From Novosphingobium sp. KCTC 2891 (GTDB lineage Bacteria; Pseudomonadota; Alphaproteobacteria; Sphingomonadales; Sphingomonadaceae), in assembly GCF_025938155.1 (NCBI RefSeq), contig NZ_JAPCZG010000002.1, positions 248,001 to 312,000 of the forward strand: DNA of 64,000 nucleotides, given 5' to 3'. The translations under genes were made by a program, and so were the position numbers. Under the pieces are notes generated by a model that made no database searches, was not told the DNA's origin, and saw nothing but the letters and a program-made list of their open reading frames with translations. Positions 53,921 to 64,000 of the stretch are shown piece by piece; the stretch's first letter is position 1; each line of letters starts with the position of its first letter.

Positions 53921-55720
53921 ATGACAGCACCGACCGAGCAGACCTCCGCAAACGGGGCTGCGCAGGGTTCTGCCGATGCCAGCTGGTTCGGCCATCCACG
54001 ACAGCTGGCGCGCCTGTTCACCACCGAGATGTGGGAACGTTTCGGCTACTACGGCATGCGCGCGCTGCTGACGCTCTACCTCACCAAGCACTTCCTGTTC
54101 AGCGACAGCACCACCAACGGCCTCTACGGCGGCTTCACGGCGCTGGTCTATCTCACCCCGCTGATCGGCGGCCTGCTCGCCGACCGTTATCTCGGTTCGA
54201 AAAAGTCGGTGAAGTTCGGCGCGCTGATGATGGCGCTGGGCTATTTCATCCTCTGCTTCGGCGGCGAGACGGCGAAGCCCCACGCCACCATCGAGGGCCA
54301 GCGCTACGAGATCATCGAGGAAAACAGCCTCGACCGGCCCACCTCGACCGGCCTCGAAAAGCGCTACATCGTCGATGGCGGCCAGAAGCTGCTGATCAAG
54401 GGCAACGAGGACGGCACGGTCGCGCTGCTCGCGCCCGATGGCCACGTGGCCCGCTCGGTGCCCAAGGGCGGCTTCGATGCCGCCGGCGAACGCGCGCCGC
54501 TGTTCACGCTGCTGCTGCTCGTCGGCCTGTCGCTGGTCACTGTCGGCAACGGCTTCTTCAAGCCCAACATCTCGACCATGGTCGGCGCGCTCTATCCCAA
54601 CGGAGACAGCCGCAAGGACGCCGGTTTCACCATCTTCTACATGGGCATCAACCTCGGCTCGCTGTTCTCGCAGCTGCTGTGCCCGCTGCTGGCGGACACC
54701 GTCGGCTGGTGGGCCGGCTTCGGCCTTGCCGCCATCGGCATGGTGTTCTCGTGGAGCCTGATCCAGTTCAACGGCGGCCGCCTCGACGGGTATGGCGAAC
54801 CGCCTGCCGGCCAGGCCAAGGACCGCACGCTCGCGATCTATGCCGGCGCGGTCATCGCCATTCCGGTGGTGCTGTTCCTGTTCCAGAACCTGATGAACGC
54901 CGTGCCCCCGGCCGAAGGTGCAGGCCTGCTCGGCTATGTCCTTGCCCTGCCGCTGATGGGCAAGCTGCTGTTCGGCACCTTCATTCTCGGCCTGCCGGTG
55001 ATCCTGTTCTACGCGTGGAAGGCCGGCAACAAGGCCGAATTCCAGATGATGATGGCCGCCATGGTGCTGATCGTGTTCAACACCGTGTTCTGGACCCTGT
55101 TCGAGCAGGCCGGCTCCTCGCTAACGCTGTTCGCGGATCGCAACACCGACCTGTCGGTGTTCGGCCTGTTCTCGATCTCCGCCGGCCAGACCCAGTTCTT
55201 CAACGCCTTCTTCATCGTCGCGCTGGCGCCGGTGATGTCGATGCTGTGGACCGGCCTTGGCCGCCGCGGGGTGGAGCCGACCATCCCGGTGAAGTTCGGC
55301 GTCGCGCTGGCGGGCGTGGGCGCGGGCTTCCTCTTCCTGGTGTGGGGCGCGCAGTTCGCCGGGCCGGACTTCAAGGTCTCGATCTGGTGGCTCGCCGGAC
55401 TGTACCTGATCCACTCGGTGGCAGAGCTGTGCATCTCGCCGGTCGGCCTGTCGATGATCACCAAGCTCAGCCTGGCGCGGATCGTGGGGCTGATGATGGG
55501 CGTGTGGTTCCTGTCGATCTCGGTGGCGCAGTATGTCGCGGGCATCGTGGCGCAGGTCGCCAGCGTGGAAACGGTGGGCGGACAGGTGACCAACCTCAAG
55601 CTCAGCCTCGACACCTACACCGCGGTGTTCACCACCATCGGCTGGGTCGCCGTGGTGATCGGCGTGCTGCTGCTGCTGCTCGCCACGCCGCTCAAGAAGC
55701 TGATGCACGGCGTCAAGTGA
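53921..55720 (+). CDS. POT-family proton-dependent oligopeptide transporter
   Basis: A 599-residue POT/PTR-family symporter importing di- and tripeptides with protons. It starts with the family segment LARLFTTEMWERFGYYGMRALL, which holds the ExxER-type proton motif, and shows GGLLADRYLGSKK and NGFFKPNISTMVG. About 12-14 membrane helices follow. A loop of about 90 residues lies between helices 3 and 4. Two secreted amidohydrolases follow within 25 bases of its stop, so an operon for peptide use is likely. Confidence 0.94.
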   Translation: MTAPTEQTSANGAAQGSADASWFGHPRQLARLFTTEMWERFGYYGMRALLTLYLTKHFLFSDSTTNGLYGGFTALVYLTPLIGGLLADRYLGSKKSVKFGALMMALGYFILCFGGETAKPHATIEGQRYEIIEENSLDRPTSTGLEKRYIVDGGQKLLIKGNEDGTVALLAPDGHVARSVPKGGFDAAGERAPLFTLLLLVGLSLVTVGNGFFKPNISTMVGALYPNGDSRKDAGFTIFYMGINLGSLFSQLLCPLLADTVGWWAGFGLAAIGMVFSWSLIQFNGGRLDGYGEPPAGQAKDRTLAIYAGAVIAIPVVLFLFQNLMNAVPPAEGAGLLGYVLALPLMGKLLFGTFILGLPVILFYAWKAGNKAEFQMMMAAMVLIVFNTVFWTLFEQAGSSLTLFADRNTDLSVFGLFSISAGQTQFFNAFFIVALAPVMSMLWTGLGRRGVEPTIPVKFGVALAGVGAGFLFLVWGAQFAGPDFKVSIWWLAGLYLIHSVAELCISPVGLSMITKLSLARIVGLMMGVWFLSISVAQYVAGIVAQVASVETVGGQVTNLKLSLDTYTAVFTTIGWVAVVIGVLLLLLATPLKKLMHGVK

Positions 55721-55745
55721 CCACCGGAACAGGGGACAAAGCCTC

Positions 55746-57139
<1,394 letters not shown>

Positions 57140-57143
<4 letters not shown>

Positions 57144-58540
57144 GCCCCCGCACCCTGCTCCTCGCTGCCTCCGCGCTGGTTGGCGCATCGCTCGCGCCCG
57201 CCGCGCTGGCCCAGAATGCACCCGCCGGCGATTTCGCGGTGACGGGCGCCACGGTCGCCATCGGCGATGGCAGCGCGCCGATCCCGAACGGCACCGTGGT
57301 GGTGCGCGGCGGCAAGGTCGTCGCAGCCGGTGCCAACGTCGCGGTCCCGCCCGGCGTGCGCGTGATCGACGGCACCGGCAAATGGGTCACTCCCGGCCTT
57401 GTCGTCGCGGTCACCGACCTCGGCCTGCTCGATGTGGGTGCAGTCGAGGAAAGCAACGACGAATATGCCGAGAAGGCCGGCTTCAATGCCGCGCTCGACG
57501 TATCGGCGGCGATCGATCCCGATGCCGCGCCGGTCGCGGTCAACCGCGCGGGCGGCGTTACCCGCGCCGCAGTCGCCCCGGTCGCCGCCAATGCGATCTT
57601 CGCGGGACAGGGCGCCATCGTGGACCTGGCCGCAGACGCCAACCCGGTGCAGCGCCCGCGCGCGTTCCAGTATGTCGAACTGGGCGAACGCGGCGCCGAT
57701 CTCGCGGGCGGCAGCCGCGTCGCCGCGCAGGCGGTGCTGCGCAATGCCTTGCGCGAAGCGGCGGACTTCGACCGCCGCGCCGGCATCTCCCGGATCGGCA
57801 GCGGCAAGCCCGCCCCCGTAGGCACCGGCGACGACATTCCGCTCGACCCGCGCCTCGCCCAGACCGCGCAGGGGCGCGCGGACGATGGCCTGCTGACGCA
57901 TTTCGACGCGGCCGCGCTGATCCCGGTCGTGACCGGCCGCCAGCCGCTCTACGTCCATGTCGACCGCGCGGCGGACATCCGCGCGGTGCTGGCGCTGAAG
58001 AAGGACTTCCCCGCGCTGCGCCTCGTCCTTGTCGGCGCGGCGGAAGGCTGGCGCACCGCGCGCGAGATCGCCGCAGCGGGGGTGCCCGTCCTCGCCAGCG
58101 CGATGACCGACCTGCCCGGCCGGTTCGAAACGCAGGCCGCCACCCAGTCCAATGTCGGCCGGATGATGGCGGCGGGCGTCAAGGTCGGCCTTGGCGGTTT
58201 CTACGACAACGACCAGCCGCGCTATGCCCCGCAATATGCCGGCAATCTGGTCGCCCTGACGAAAATGCCGGGCGCCACCGGTCTTACCTGGGGGCAGGCG
58301 CTCGCCGCGATCACTTCGGTTCCGGCCGAGATCATCGGTGAAGGTGCGCGTTTCGGCAGCCTCAAGCCCGGTCTGGCGGGCGATGTCGTGATCTGGGACG
58401 GCGATCCGCTCGAACTCGCCTCCGGACCGGTTGAAATCTATATCGACGGAATTTTGCAATCTTTGGTCAATCATCAGACAAGATTGCGTGATCGCTATCG
58501 CCATCCGCACGAAGGGGCGTTACCAAAAGCTTATGAATAG
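57140..58540 (+). CDS. Amidohydrolase-like protein lacking the HxH metal motif
   Basis: A 466-residue paralogue of the preceding gene with a signal peptide (LLLAASALVGASLAPAALAQ). It keeps the amidohydrolase frame (VTPGLVVAV; TSVPAEIIGEGARFGSLKPGLAGDVVIWDGDPL in pieces). Where the first enzyme has HSH after TPGVIDI, this protein has V91-T-D93, so the metal pair is missing. It is probably catalytically degenerate or uses another site, perhaps as a partner subunit of the first. It starts with GTG inside the previous stop (GTGA). Confidence 0.85.
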
Positions 58541-58579
58541 ACCGTCCCCGCGCCCGCGAGGGGCGGCGAAAGGGGGACG

Positions 58580-59263
58580 ATGGATCTGGTTTGGCTCGGG
58601 GCGGCAATGGCCGCCTTTCTCGGAACGCACTTCGTGCTGTCGCACCCATTGCGTGCGCCGCTGGTACGTGCCCTTGGGGCCAGGGGATTTCAGGCTGTAT
58701 ATTCGCTGATCGCGCTGGCCACGTTCGGCTGGACGGTGATCGCCTTCGCCCGCACGCCGGCCGGAACGCCGCTGTGGGACGGCACGGCGCTGGTCCCGTG
58801 GATCGTCGCCAGCCTGCTGACACTGGTCGCGCTGGCGCTGTTCATGGCCTCGCTGGTGGGCAATCCCGCACTGCCGGGCGCGCGCGTCCACGGTCTTTCG
58901 GCCGTGCTGCCGCGCGGCGTGTTCAGGATCACCCGTCACCCGATGATGATGGGCTTCGCGCTCTGGTCGGTCTCGCACATCCTCATCGCACCCACTCCGC
59001 GCGGCTTCGTGCTGATGGGCGGCCTGCTGCTGCTGGCGCTGGGCGGATCGCACCTGCAGGACGAGAAGAAGAAGGCGCTCTACGGCACCGAATGGCGCTC
59101 ATGGATGAAGCGCACCTCGTTCTGGCCGAACCTTGCCAATATCGGCGAATTGCGCATCTTCCTGCTCGGCGCGATCCTGCCCTGGCTGTTCGTGACCTGG
59201 CTGCACATCCCGCTCGCGCTGGTCCCGGCAGGGCCGTGGCGCTTCATCAGCGGCATGCTCTGA
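58580..59263 (+). CDS. NnrU family membrane protein
   Basis: A 227-residue membrane protein with about six helices. It shows THFVLSHPLRAPL, FRITRHPMMMGFALW and LYGTEWRSWMKRTSFWPN, all typical of NnrU. NnrU was first described in denitrification gene clusters and is related to isoprenylcysteine methyltransferase-like proteins; its function remains unclear. No denitrification genes are in the window. The ATG at 58580 has GGGGGA upstream. It is convergent with dxs. Confidence 0.9.
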   Translation: MDLVWLGAAMAAFLGTHFVLSHPLRAPLVRALGARGFQAVYSLIALATFGWTVIAFARTPAGTPLWDGTALVPWIVASLLTLVALALFMASLVGNPALPGARVHGLSAVLPRGVFRITRHPMMMGFALWSVSHILIAPTPRGFVLMGGLLLLALGGSHLQDEKKKALYGTEWRSWMKRTSFWPNLANIGELRIFLLGAILPWLFVTWLHIPLALVPAGPWRFISGML

Positions 59264-59272
59264 CCCTGCCCC

Positions 59273-59299
59273 TCGCGCCCCTCTCCGCCGGGGGCGCGA
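59273..59299. terminator. Hairpin between the convergent NnrU and dxs genes
   Basis: Arms TCGCGCCCC and GGGGCGCGA surround a nine-base loop. There is no clear T-run, so it would be a weak terminator at best, in either direction. Confidence 0.4.
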
Positions 59300-59311
59300 A
59301 GGCAGCTGTCG

Positions 59312-61234
59312 TCAGGCGCGTGCTTCGTTCACGCCCGCGCTGTTGTGGCGCAGCGCCTTCAGCACCGTATCGACGATCTGCGGCGCATTGAGGCCGGCCT
59401 CGTCGTATTGCCGGTCGGGATTCTCGTGGTCCTGGAACACATCGGGCAGGCGCATGGTGCGGATCTTCAGCCCCGCATCGGTCAGCCCTTCGTCGCTCGC
59501 CAGAGTCAGCACGTGCGCGCCCAGGCCGCCGATCGCACCTTCCTCGATCGTCACCACCACGTCGTGCGTGGTCATCAGGCGACGGATCAGCGCCTCGTCC
59601 AGCGGCTTGGCGAAGCGCAGGTCGGCCACGGTGGTGGAAAGCCCGCGCGCATCGAGCTGGTCCGCGGCCTTGAGCGCCTCGGCCAGCCGGGTGCCGAGCG
59701 AAAGCAGCGCCACTTTGGATCCTTCGCGCACCACGCGGCCCTTGCCGATCTCCAGCCGCTGCGGAACCTCGGGCAGCGGCACGCCGGTGCCATTGCCGCG
59801 CGGATAGCGGAACGCAATCGGGCCGCTGTCATGCAACGCGGCGGTGTGCGTCATGTGCACCAGTTCGGCCTCGTCGGCCGCCGCCATCACCACCATGTTG
59901 GGCAGCGTGGCAAGGTAGGTGACGTCGAACGAGCCGGCGTGGGTCGCCCCGTCGGCGCCCACCAGCCCGGCGCGATCGATGGCGAAGCGCACCGGCAGGT
60001 TCTGGATCGCCACATCGTGCACCACCTGGTCGTAGGCGCGCTGCAGGAACGTGGAATAGATCGCGCAGAACGGGCGCATCCCTTCGGCGGCAAGGCCCGC
60101 GGCAAAGGTGACGGCGTGCTGCTCGGCAATACCCACGTCGAAGGTGCGGTCGGGATAGGCCTTGGCGAACTTGTCCAGCCCGGTGCCCGAAGGCATCGCG
60201 GCGGTGATCGCGCAGATCGTGGCATCGCGCGCGGCTTCCGCCACCAGCGCCTGCGCGAAGACATTGGTATAGCTGGGCGGGCCGCCCGCGCTCTTGACCT
60301 GCTCGCCGGTGATCACGTCGAACTTCTGGACGCCGTGATACTTGTCCGCCGCCGCTTCGGCCGGGGCATAGCCCTTGCCCTTCTGCGTCACCACGTGGAT
60401 CAGGCACGGCCCTTCGGCCGCATCCCGCACGTTCTCCAGCACCGGGATCAGCTGGTCCAGGTTGTGCCCGTCGATGGGGCCGACATAATAGAAGCCCAGT
60501 TCCTCGAACAGGGTGCCGCCCATGGCCATGCCGCGCGCGAATTCGTCGGTCTTCTTCGCCGCCTTGTGCAGCGGTTCGGGCAAACGGCGCGACAGCTTGC
60601 GCAGCGTGTCGCGCAGGCCCAGGAACGGCCCCGACGAGACCAGCCGCGCAAGGTAGGCGGAAAGCCCGCCCACCGGCGGCGCGATCGACATGTCGTTGTC
60701 GTTCAGGATCACGATCAGGCGGTTGCCCGCAGCCTCGGCGTTGTTCATCGCCTCGTAGGCCATGCCCGCGCTCATCGCCCCGTCGCCAATCACCGCGATG
60801 CCCTTGCCCGGCCTGCCCGCCAGCTTGTTGGCGATGGCAAAGCCCAGCGCGGCCGAAATCGAGGTGGAGGAATGCGCCGTGCCGAACGGATCGTATTCGC
60901 TCTCGCTGCGCTTGGTGAAGCCGGAAAGGCCGCCACCCTGCCGCAAGGTGCGGATGCGGTCGCGCCGCCCGGTCAGGATCTTGTGCGGATAGGCCTGGTG
61001 GCCCACGTCCCAGATCAGCCGGTCCACCGGCGTGTCGAACACGTAGTGGATCGCCGTGGTCAGCTCGACCACGCCCAGCCCGGAGCCGAGGTGCCCGCCC
61101 GTCTGGCCGACGGCGGAAATCATTTCCGTACGCAGTTCATCCGCCAACTGGCGGAGCTGCGAAGGCTGGAGCTTGCGGAGGTCGGCAGGGGTGCCGACCG
61201 TATCGAGGAGCGGAGTGGCCGGAACAACGGACAT
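59312..61234 (-). CDS. dxs: 1-deoxy-D-xylulose-5-phosphate synthase
   Basis: A 640-residue thiamin-diphosphate enzyme that joins pyruvate and glyceraldehyde 3-phosphate at the start of the MEP isoprenoid pathway. It shows [33 protein letters not shown], the ThDP motif [15 protein letters not shown] and [16 protein letters not shown]. The C-terminal transketolase-like domain is complete. In this group the pathway also feeds carotenoids. It is divergent from the GNAT gene, 86 bases away. Confidence 0.97.
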   Translation of the reverse strand: MSVVPATPLLDTVGTPADLRKLQPSQLRQLADELRTEMISAVGQTGGHLGSGLGVVELTTAIHYVFDTPVDRLIWDVGHQAYPHKILTGRRDRIRTLRQGGGLSGFTKRSESEYDPFGTAHSSTSISAALGFAIANKLAGRPGKGIAVIGDGAMSAGMAYEAMNNAEAAGNRLIVILNDNDMSIAPPVGGLSAYLARLVSSGPFLGLRDTLRKLSRRLPEPLHKAAKKTDEFARGMAMGGTLFEELGFYYVGPIDGHNLDQLIPVLENVRDAAEGPCLIHVVTQKGKGYAPAEAAADKYHGVQKFDVITGEQVKSAGGPPSYTNVFAQALVAEAARDATICAITAAMPSGTGLDKFAKAYPDRTFDVGIAEQHAVTFAAGLAAEGMRPFCAIYSTFLQRAYDQVVHDVAIQNLPVRFAIDRAGLVGADGATHAGSFDVTYLATLPNMVVMAAADEAELVHMTHTAALHDSGPIAFRYPRGNGTGVPLPEVPQRLEIGKGRVVREGSKVALLSLGTRLAEALKAADQLDARGLSTTVADLRFAKPLDEALIRRLMTTHDVVVTIEEGAIGGLGAHVLTLASDEGLTDAGLKIRTMRLPDVFQDHENPDRQYDEAGLNAPQIVDTVLKALRHNSAGVNEARA

Positions 61235-61320
61235 TCGCCCGCCTTACACCCTTGTTTGCGCACGTCCAACCACAACAAAGCGTTTGCCCCCCAGGGCGGC
61301 ACAACGGCAAGGCAAGGCGC

Positions 61321-61854
61321 ATGACGACCATCGCCATCCGTCCCGCCACGCCCGCCGATCTTCCCGCCCTGCGCACGGTGATGGATGCGGCGATTGCGCA
61401 GCTGCAGACCGGCTTTCTCAGCCCGGAGCAGATCGAATCGAGCCGCGCGGTCATGGGCCTGGACCGGCAACTGGTTGAAGACGGGACCTATTTCGTCGCC
61501 GAGATGGACGGCACCCTGGCCGGCTGCGGCGGCTGGAGCCGGCGCGCCACACTTTATGGCGGCGATCACAGCGCGGGCCTGCGCGAGCCGCGTCTGCTTG
61601 ATCCCGCCACCGAGGCCGCGCGCATCCGCGCGATGTACACCGTGCCCGCCTTCGCCCGCCGCGGCGTCGGCCGCGCGCTGCTGGCCCATTGCGAGGCGGC
61701 CGCGAAGGAAGAAGGGTTCACCCGCTGCGAACTGATGGGGACGCTCTCGGGCGTGCCGCTCTATGTGGTTTCGGGCTACAGCGTGATCGAGGAAATCGAG
61801 GACGACCGCGGCGGCGCACCGGTGCCACTGAAGCGCATGGGCAAGGCGCTCTAG
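61321..61854 (+). CDS. GNAT family N-acetyltransferase
   Basis: A 177-residue acetyltransferase of the GNAT fold. The acetyl-CoA motif A is in RAMYTVPAFARRGVGRALLAHCEAAA, read in two pieces: RRGVGRALL is the pyrophosphate loop. MTTIAIRPATPADLPALR opens the domain. GCGGWSRRATLYGGD is a family feature of a bacterial subgroup of unknown substrate. The ATG at 61321 gives the normal start. Confidence 0.88.
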   Translation: MTTIAIRPATPADLPALRTVMDAAIAQLQTGFLSPEQIESSRAVMGLDRQLVEDGTYFVAEMDGTLAGCGGWSRRATLYGGDHSAGLREPRLLDPATEAARIRAMYTVPAFARRGVGRALLAHCEAAAKEEGFTRCELMGTLSGVPLYVVSGYSVIEEIEDDRGGAPVPLKRMGKAL

Positions 61855-61913
61855 GACGCGGTCAGATCGCCACGGGTTCGCTCAGGTGTCGTTAGGTGCC
61901 GTTCGGGCGCGCC

Positions 61914-62372
61914 TCAGGCACAGTGCTTGCACACCCCGCGCAGCTCCACCACCGGTCGCACATCGGCAAAGCCCGCCCCCTGCGCCGCCTGCCGCAAGGC
62001 GCCGGTCAGCCGGTCGTCGTCGAGGTGCGTGGCCTGTCCGCAAACGTCGCAGATCAGGAAGATGCAGTCGTGCCGGCAGCCGGGATGGGTGTTGGCGAGA
62101 TAGGCGTTGGCGCTTTCCACCCGCCGGGCAAGGTTGGTGCGCACGAACAGGTCGAGGATGCGATAGACGCTGTTCGCGGCCACCCGCTTCCCCCGCCGCG
62201 CGCCCACGCTTTCGGCAATGTCATAGGCCGAGGCCGGCCGGTCGCGGCCCGCCAGCGCCTCGAACACGTCGGCGCGCATATCGGTCCATTGCTCGCCCGC
62301 CGAGACAAGCACGTCGCGCGCTGCGCCGATCAGGGTTTCCCCCGCGAAGTGGTGATGATGGTGGCCCGCCAT
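61914..62372 (-). CDS. zur: Zur-like Fur family regulator
   Basis: A 152-residue Fur-family repressor with a histidine-rich N-terminus (HHHHH at residues 4-8). The winged helix includes ASAYDIAESVG and AANSVYRILDLFV. The structural zinc site is CDVCG with a second pair CKHC at the C-terminus. The family metal site contains HPGCRHDCIFLICD. The His-run and the cysteine pattern favour a zinc sensor over Fur. It lies 37 bases after msrA on the same strand. Confidence 0.87.
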   Translation of the reverse strand: MAGHHHHHFAGETLIGAARDVLVSAGEQWTDMRADVFEALAGRDRPASAYDIAESVGARRGKRVAANSVYRILDLFVRTNLARRVESANAYLANTHPGCRHDCIFLICDVCGQATHLDDDRLTGALRQAAQGAGFADVRPVVELRGVCKHCA

Positions 62373-62409
62373 GCCCGCCTAGATAGGCGCGCCGGACCGC
62401 TTCCGCAAT

Positions 62410-63096
62410 TCAGTTGCGGGTGAAGGCGGCTTTCCAGAACTGCGGAAAAGTGCGCTGGAGCGCCGCCACCTTGGGCGCGTCCCAGCGCTTGATGTAGCCA
62501 TGGTCGGGGTTTTTCAGCGCGAAATCCTGATGATAGGCCTCCGCCGCGAAGAACCCCTTGTACGGCTCGATCCGGGTGACGATCGGCCGCTTCCAGGGGT
62601 TGAGCACTTTCAACTGCGCGACATAGCCGGCGGCGACGCGGCGCTGTTCATTGTCCAGCGGAACCAGTGCATTGCGATACTGGGTGCCGGTGTCCGGCCC
62701 CTGCCGGTTCAGTTCGGTGGGATCGCTGGCGACGCCGAAGAACACCTGGAGCAGCTGGTCGTAGCGGACCACCGACGGATCGTAGGTGACGCGGATCGAT
62801 TCGGCATGGCCGGTCGCCCCGCCGCTGACCGTCTCGTAATCCGCCTGCGCGCGATTGCCGCCGGTGTAGCCGGAAACGACGCTGGAGACGCCTTTTACGT
62901 GGCTGAACACCGCTTCCATGCCCCAGAAGCAGCCCCCTGCGAAAATCGCGGTTCGGGCGCCCGGCGCTTCGGCGGCTTTCACCGCCGCTTCGGGAGCGGC
63001 CACCACAGCCTCGGCCGAAGCCGGCTGCTGGCAGGCGCTGGCGGCGAAGGCGAGAGCCAGCCCCGCCCACAAGGTGCGAGGCCGGCGCGCCATCAC
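62410..63096 (-). CDS. msrA: Peptide methionine sulfoxide reductase MsrA, exported
   Basis: A 228-residue MsrA that reduces methionine-S-sulfoxide. The catalytic Cys is in GGCFWGMEAVF, and the family marks GYTGG, YETVSGGATGHAES and QYRN are present. A signal peptide with a lipobox-like AASAC at about residue 22 suggests export as a lipoprotein to the periplasm. The resolving cysteine typical of the C-terminus is not seen. The start overlaps the 52-residue gene stop (ATGA), and zur follows. Confidence 0.93.
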   Translation of the reverse strand: MMARRPRTLWAGLALAFAASACQQPASAEAVVAAPEAAVKAAEAPGARTAIFAGGCFWGMEAVFSHVKGVSSVVSGYTGGNRAQADYETVSGGATGHAESIRVTYDPSVVRYDQLLQVFFGVASDPTELNRQGPDTGTQYRNALVPLDNEQRRVAAGYVAQLKVLNPWKRPIVTRIEPYKGFFAAEAYHQDFALKNPDHGYIKRWDAPKVAALQRTFPQFWKAAFTRN

Positions 63097-63251
63097 CGGG
63101 GCGTCGTCGCGGTCTGGGACGCCACCACGGACGCCGGCTGGGCTGCCTCCTTCGCGTGGACTTGCGCCGCGATGCTCACGCCCATGCCCACGGTGCCCAG
63201 GGCAAAACCGAGCAGGAGCGAGCGATAGAAGTCCTTGGCGAAGAGGCCCAT
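63093..63251 (-). CDS. Small single-TM protein upstream of msrA
   Basis: A 52-residue protein (MGLFAKDFYRSLLLGF...) with one hydrophobic segment at about residues 12-30 and a polar Ala/Thr-rich tail. Its stop overlaps the msrA start (ATGA at 63093-63096), which supports translation of both from one message. No family is recognised. It may be a signal-anchored partner of the exported MsrA or a small stress protein. Confidence 0.6.
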   Translation of the reverse strand: MGLFAKDFYRSLLLGFALGTVGMGVSIAAQVHAKEAAQPASVVASQTATTPR

Positions 63252-63363
63252 GGGGAAGATGTCCGTGGAGGGAGGGGATTTGGAGGAGCGAATTAGCCGC
63301 GCCCCTCTGACGCTGCAGTGAACAAACGCACAGCTTTTGCGATTATTCGCACCTGCAGCACGA

Positions 63364-64000
63364 TCAGTCGCGCAAAGTGACCCAGATCGGAGCGTGATCG
63401 CTAGCTTTCTCGCGCCCGCGATAGGCCTTGTCGACGCCGGCGGAAACCAGCCGGTCGGCCAGTTCGGGCGAAAGCAGCGCATGGTCGATGCGGAAGCCAT
63501 GATCGCGCTGCCACGCGCCGGCCTGATAGTCCCAGAAGGTCCACACACCGCCCTGCGAGTTGTGCAGGTCGATCGCGTCGGTCCAGCCATCGTTCAGCAG
63601 CCGGCGATAGGCATCGCGCGATTCGGGCTGCATCAGCGCATCGCTGGCCATGGCGCGGACCGAGAAGGTGTCCTTGTCCTCGGGGATCACGTTGTAGTCG
63701 CCGATCACCAGCGCAGGCCGTTCTTCGGCCGCGATCTCTCGCATGCGAGTGCGCAGGCGCTCCATCCAGCGCAGCTTGTAGTCGAACTTCGGCCCCGGCT
63801 GCGGATTACCGTTGGGCAGGTAGATGCAGACCACGCGCAGCCCGAAGACGTCGGCTTCCAGGTAGCGCGCGTGCTCATCCTCGGGATCGCCGGGCAAGCC
63901 GCGATGCGCTTCGACCGGCTGGACCCCATCGGCAAGGATGGCGACACCGTTGAAGCCCTTTTGCCCATGCCAGATCGCGTGATAGCCGATCTTCTCGAAC
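63364..64000 (-). CDS. xthA: Exodeoxyribonuclease III, 5' end outside window
   Basis: The C-terminal 211 residues of an exonuclease III (AP endonuclease) running off the end of the window. Visible are YHAIWHGQKGFNGVAIL, YLPNGNPQPGPKFDYKLRW, the catalytic GDYNVIPEDKD and SDHAPIWVTL, where the final His is catalytic. The N-terminus with the metal-binding Glu is beyond base 64000. The enzyme repairs abasic sites. Confidence 0.95.
   Translation of the reverse strand, partial: FEKIGYHAIWHGQKGFNGVAILADGVQPVEAHRGLPGDPEDEHARYLEADVFGLRVVCIYLPNGNPQPGPKFDYKLRWMERLRTRMREIAAEERPALVIGDYNVIPEDKDTFSVRAMASDALMQPESRDAYRRLLNDGWTDAIDLHNSQGGVWTFWDYQAGAWQRDHGFRIDHALLSPELADRLVSAGVDKAYRGREKASDHAPIWVTLRD

Overview
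This 64 kb window is a GC-rich (roughly two thirds G+C), densely coded piece of an alphaproteobacterial chromosome. It is most like Sphingomonadales (Novosphingobium/Sphingobium type). The clues are a CtrA response regulator, a DUF4167 protein, a suf operon headed by an Rrf2-type regulator, a DUF1345 membrane protein, and a POT transporter next to secreted amidohydrolases. The genus is an inference. I saw no insertion sequence, prophage, integrase, CRISPR array or rRNA. One tRNA gene is present (tRNA-Leu, anticodon TAA).

Layout. 1-690: 3' part of an MpaB/rubber-oxygenase-like gene. 761-7805 (minus): regulator-sufB-DUF559-small protein-sufCDS-sufT-sufA-tetR, mostly joined by ATGA overlaps. 7912-15940: AraC regulator, pyrD, lipoprotein gamma-glutamyltransferase, acyl-CoA synthetase, EthD-like protein, an unknown gene and an SDR. 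16005-18803 (minus): trmB, ctrA and a CcmI-like TPR protein. 19068-25324 (plus): the most unusual locus. It encodes a flavoprotein/cyclic-nucleotide-binding/4x[4Fe-4S] fusion, a membrane protein with two HX13H helices, an FHA-TM-decaheme cytochrome c and a CpdA-like cyclic-nucleotide phosphodiesterase. 25328-33200: L,D-transpeptidase, glycine-zipper lipoprotein, rpoN, lptB, a small membrane protein, pmbA/tldE-like, ppa and DUF1345. 33205-42560: M61 peptidase, then hisS-prfA-prmC, DUF4167, lnt and metK. 42678-47000: acyl-CoA dehydrogenase with an APH-type kinase, a class A beta-lactamase-like hydrolase and an Ala-rich lipoprotein. 47278-53667: polA, a periplasmic protein, comM/yifB, tRNA-Leu, ihfB and a GntR regulator. 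53921-59263: POT transporter, two amidohydrolases and NnrU. 59312-64000: dxs, GNAT, zur, msrA, a 52-residue protein and the 3' part of xthA.

How the genes work together. The suf operon builds Fe-S clusters, and the redox operon's first product alone should carry four of them. Next to that operon and divergent from it sits a TPR protein of the cytochrome c maturation type, which suits a neighbour encoding a ten-heme cytochrome. I read the redox operon as a transmembrane electron route from NAD(P)H through flavin, Fe-S and heme b to multiheme c. It appears to be gated by cyclic nucleotides and possibly phospho-threonine, with its own phosphodiesterase to reset the signal. This is an inference from domain content; I know of no experimental description of such an operon.

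Intrinsic terminators are visible after ctrA, ppa, the serine hydrolase, the Ala-rich lipoprotein and between metK and the acyl-CoA dehydrogenase. One more minus-strand terminator, at 8967-9002, has no recognisable gene before it. Candidate operators are noted before the suf regulator, ctrA, metK, the GntR gene and the APH/acyl-CoA dehydrogenase pair.
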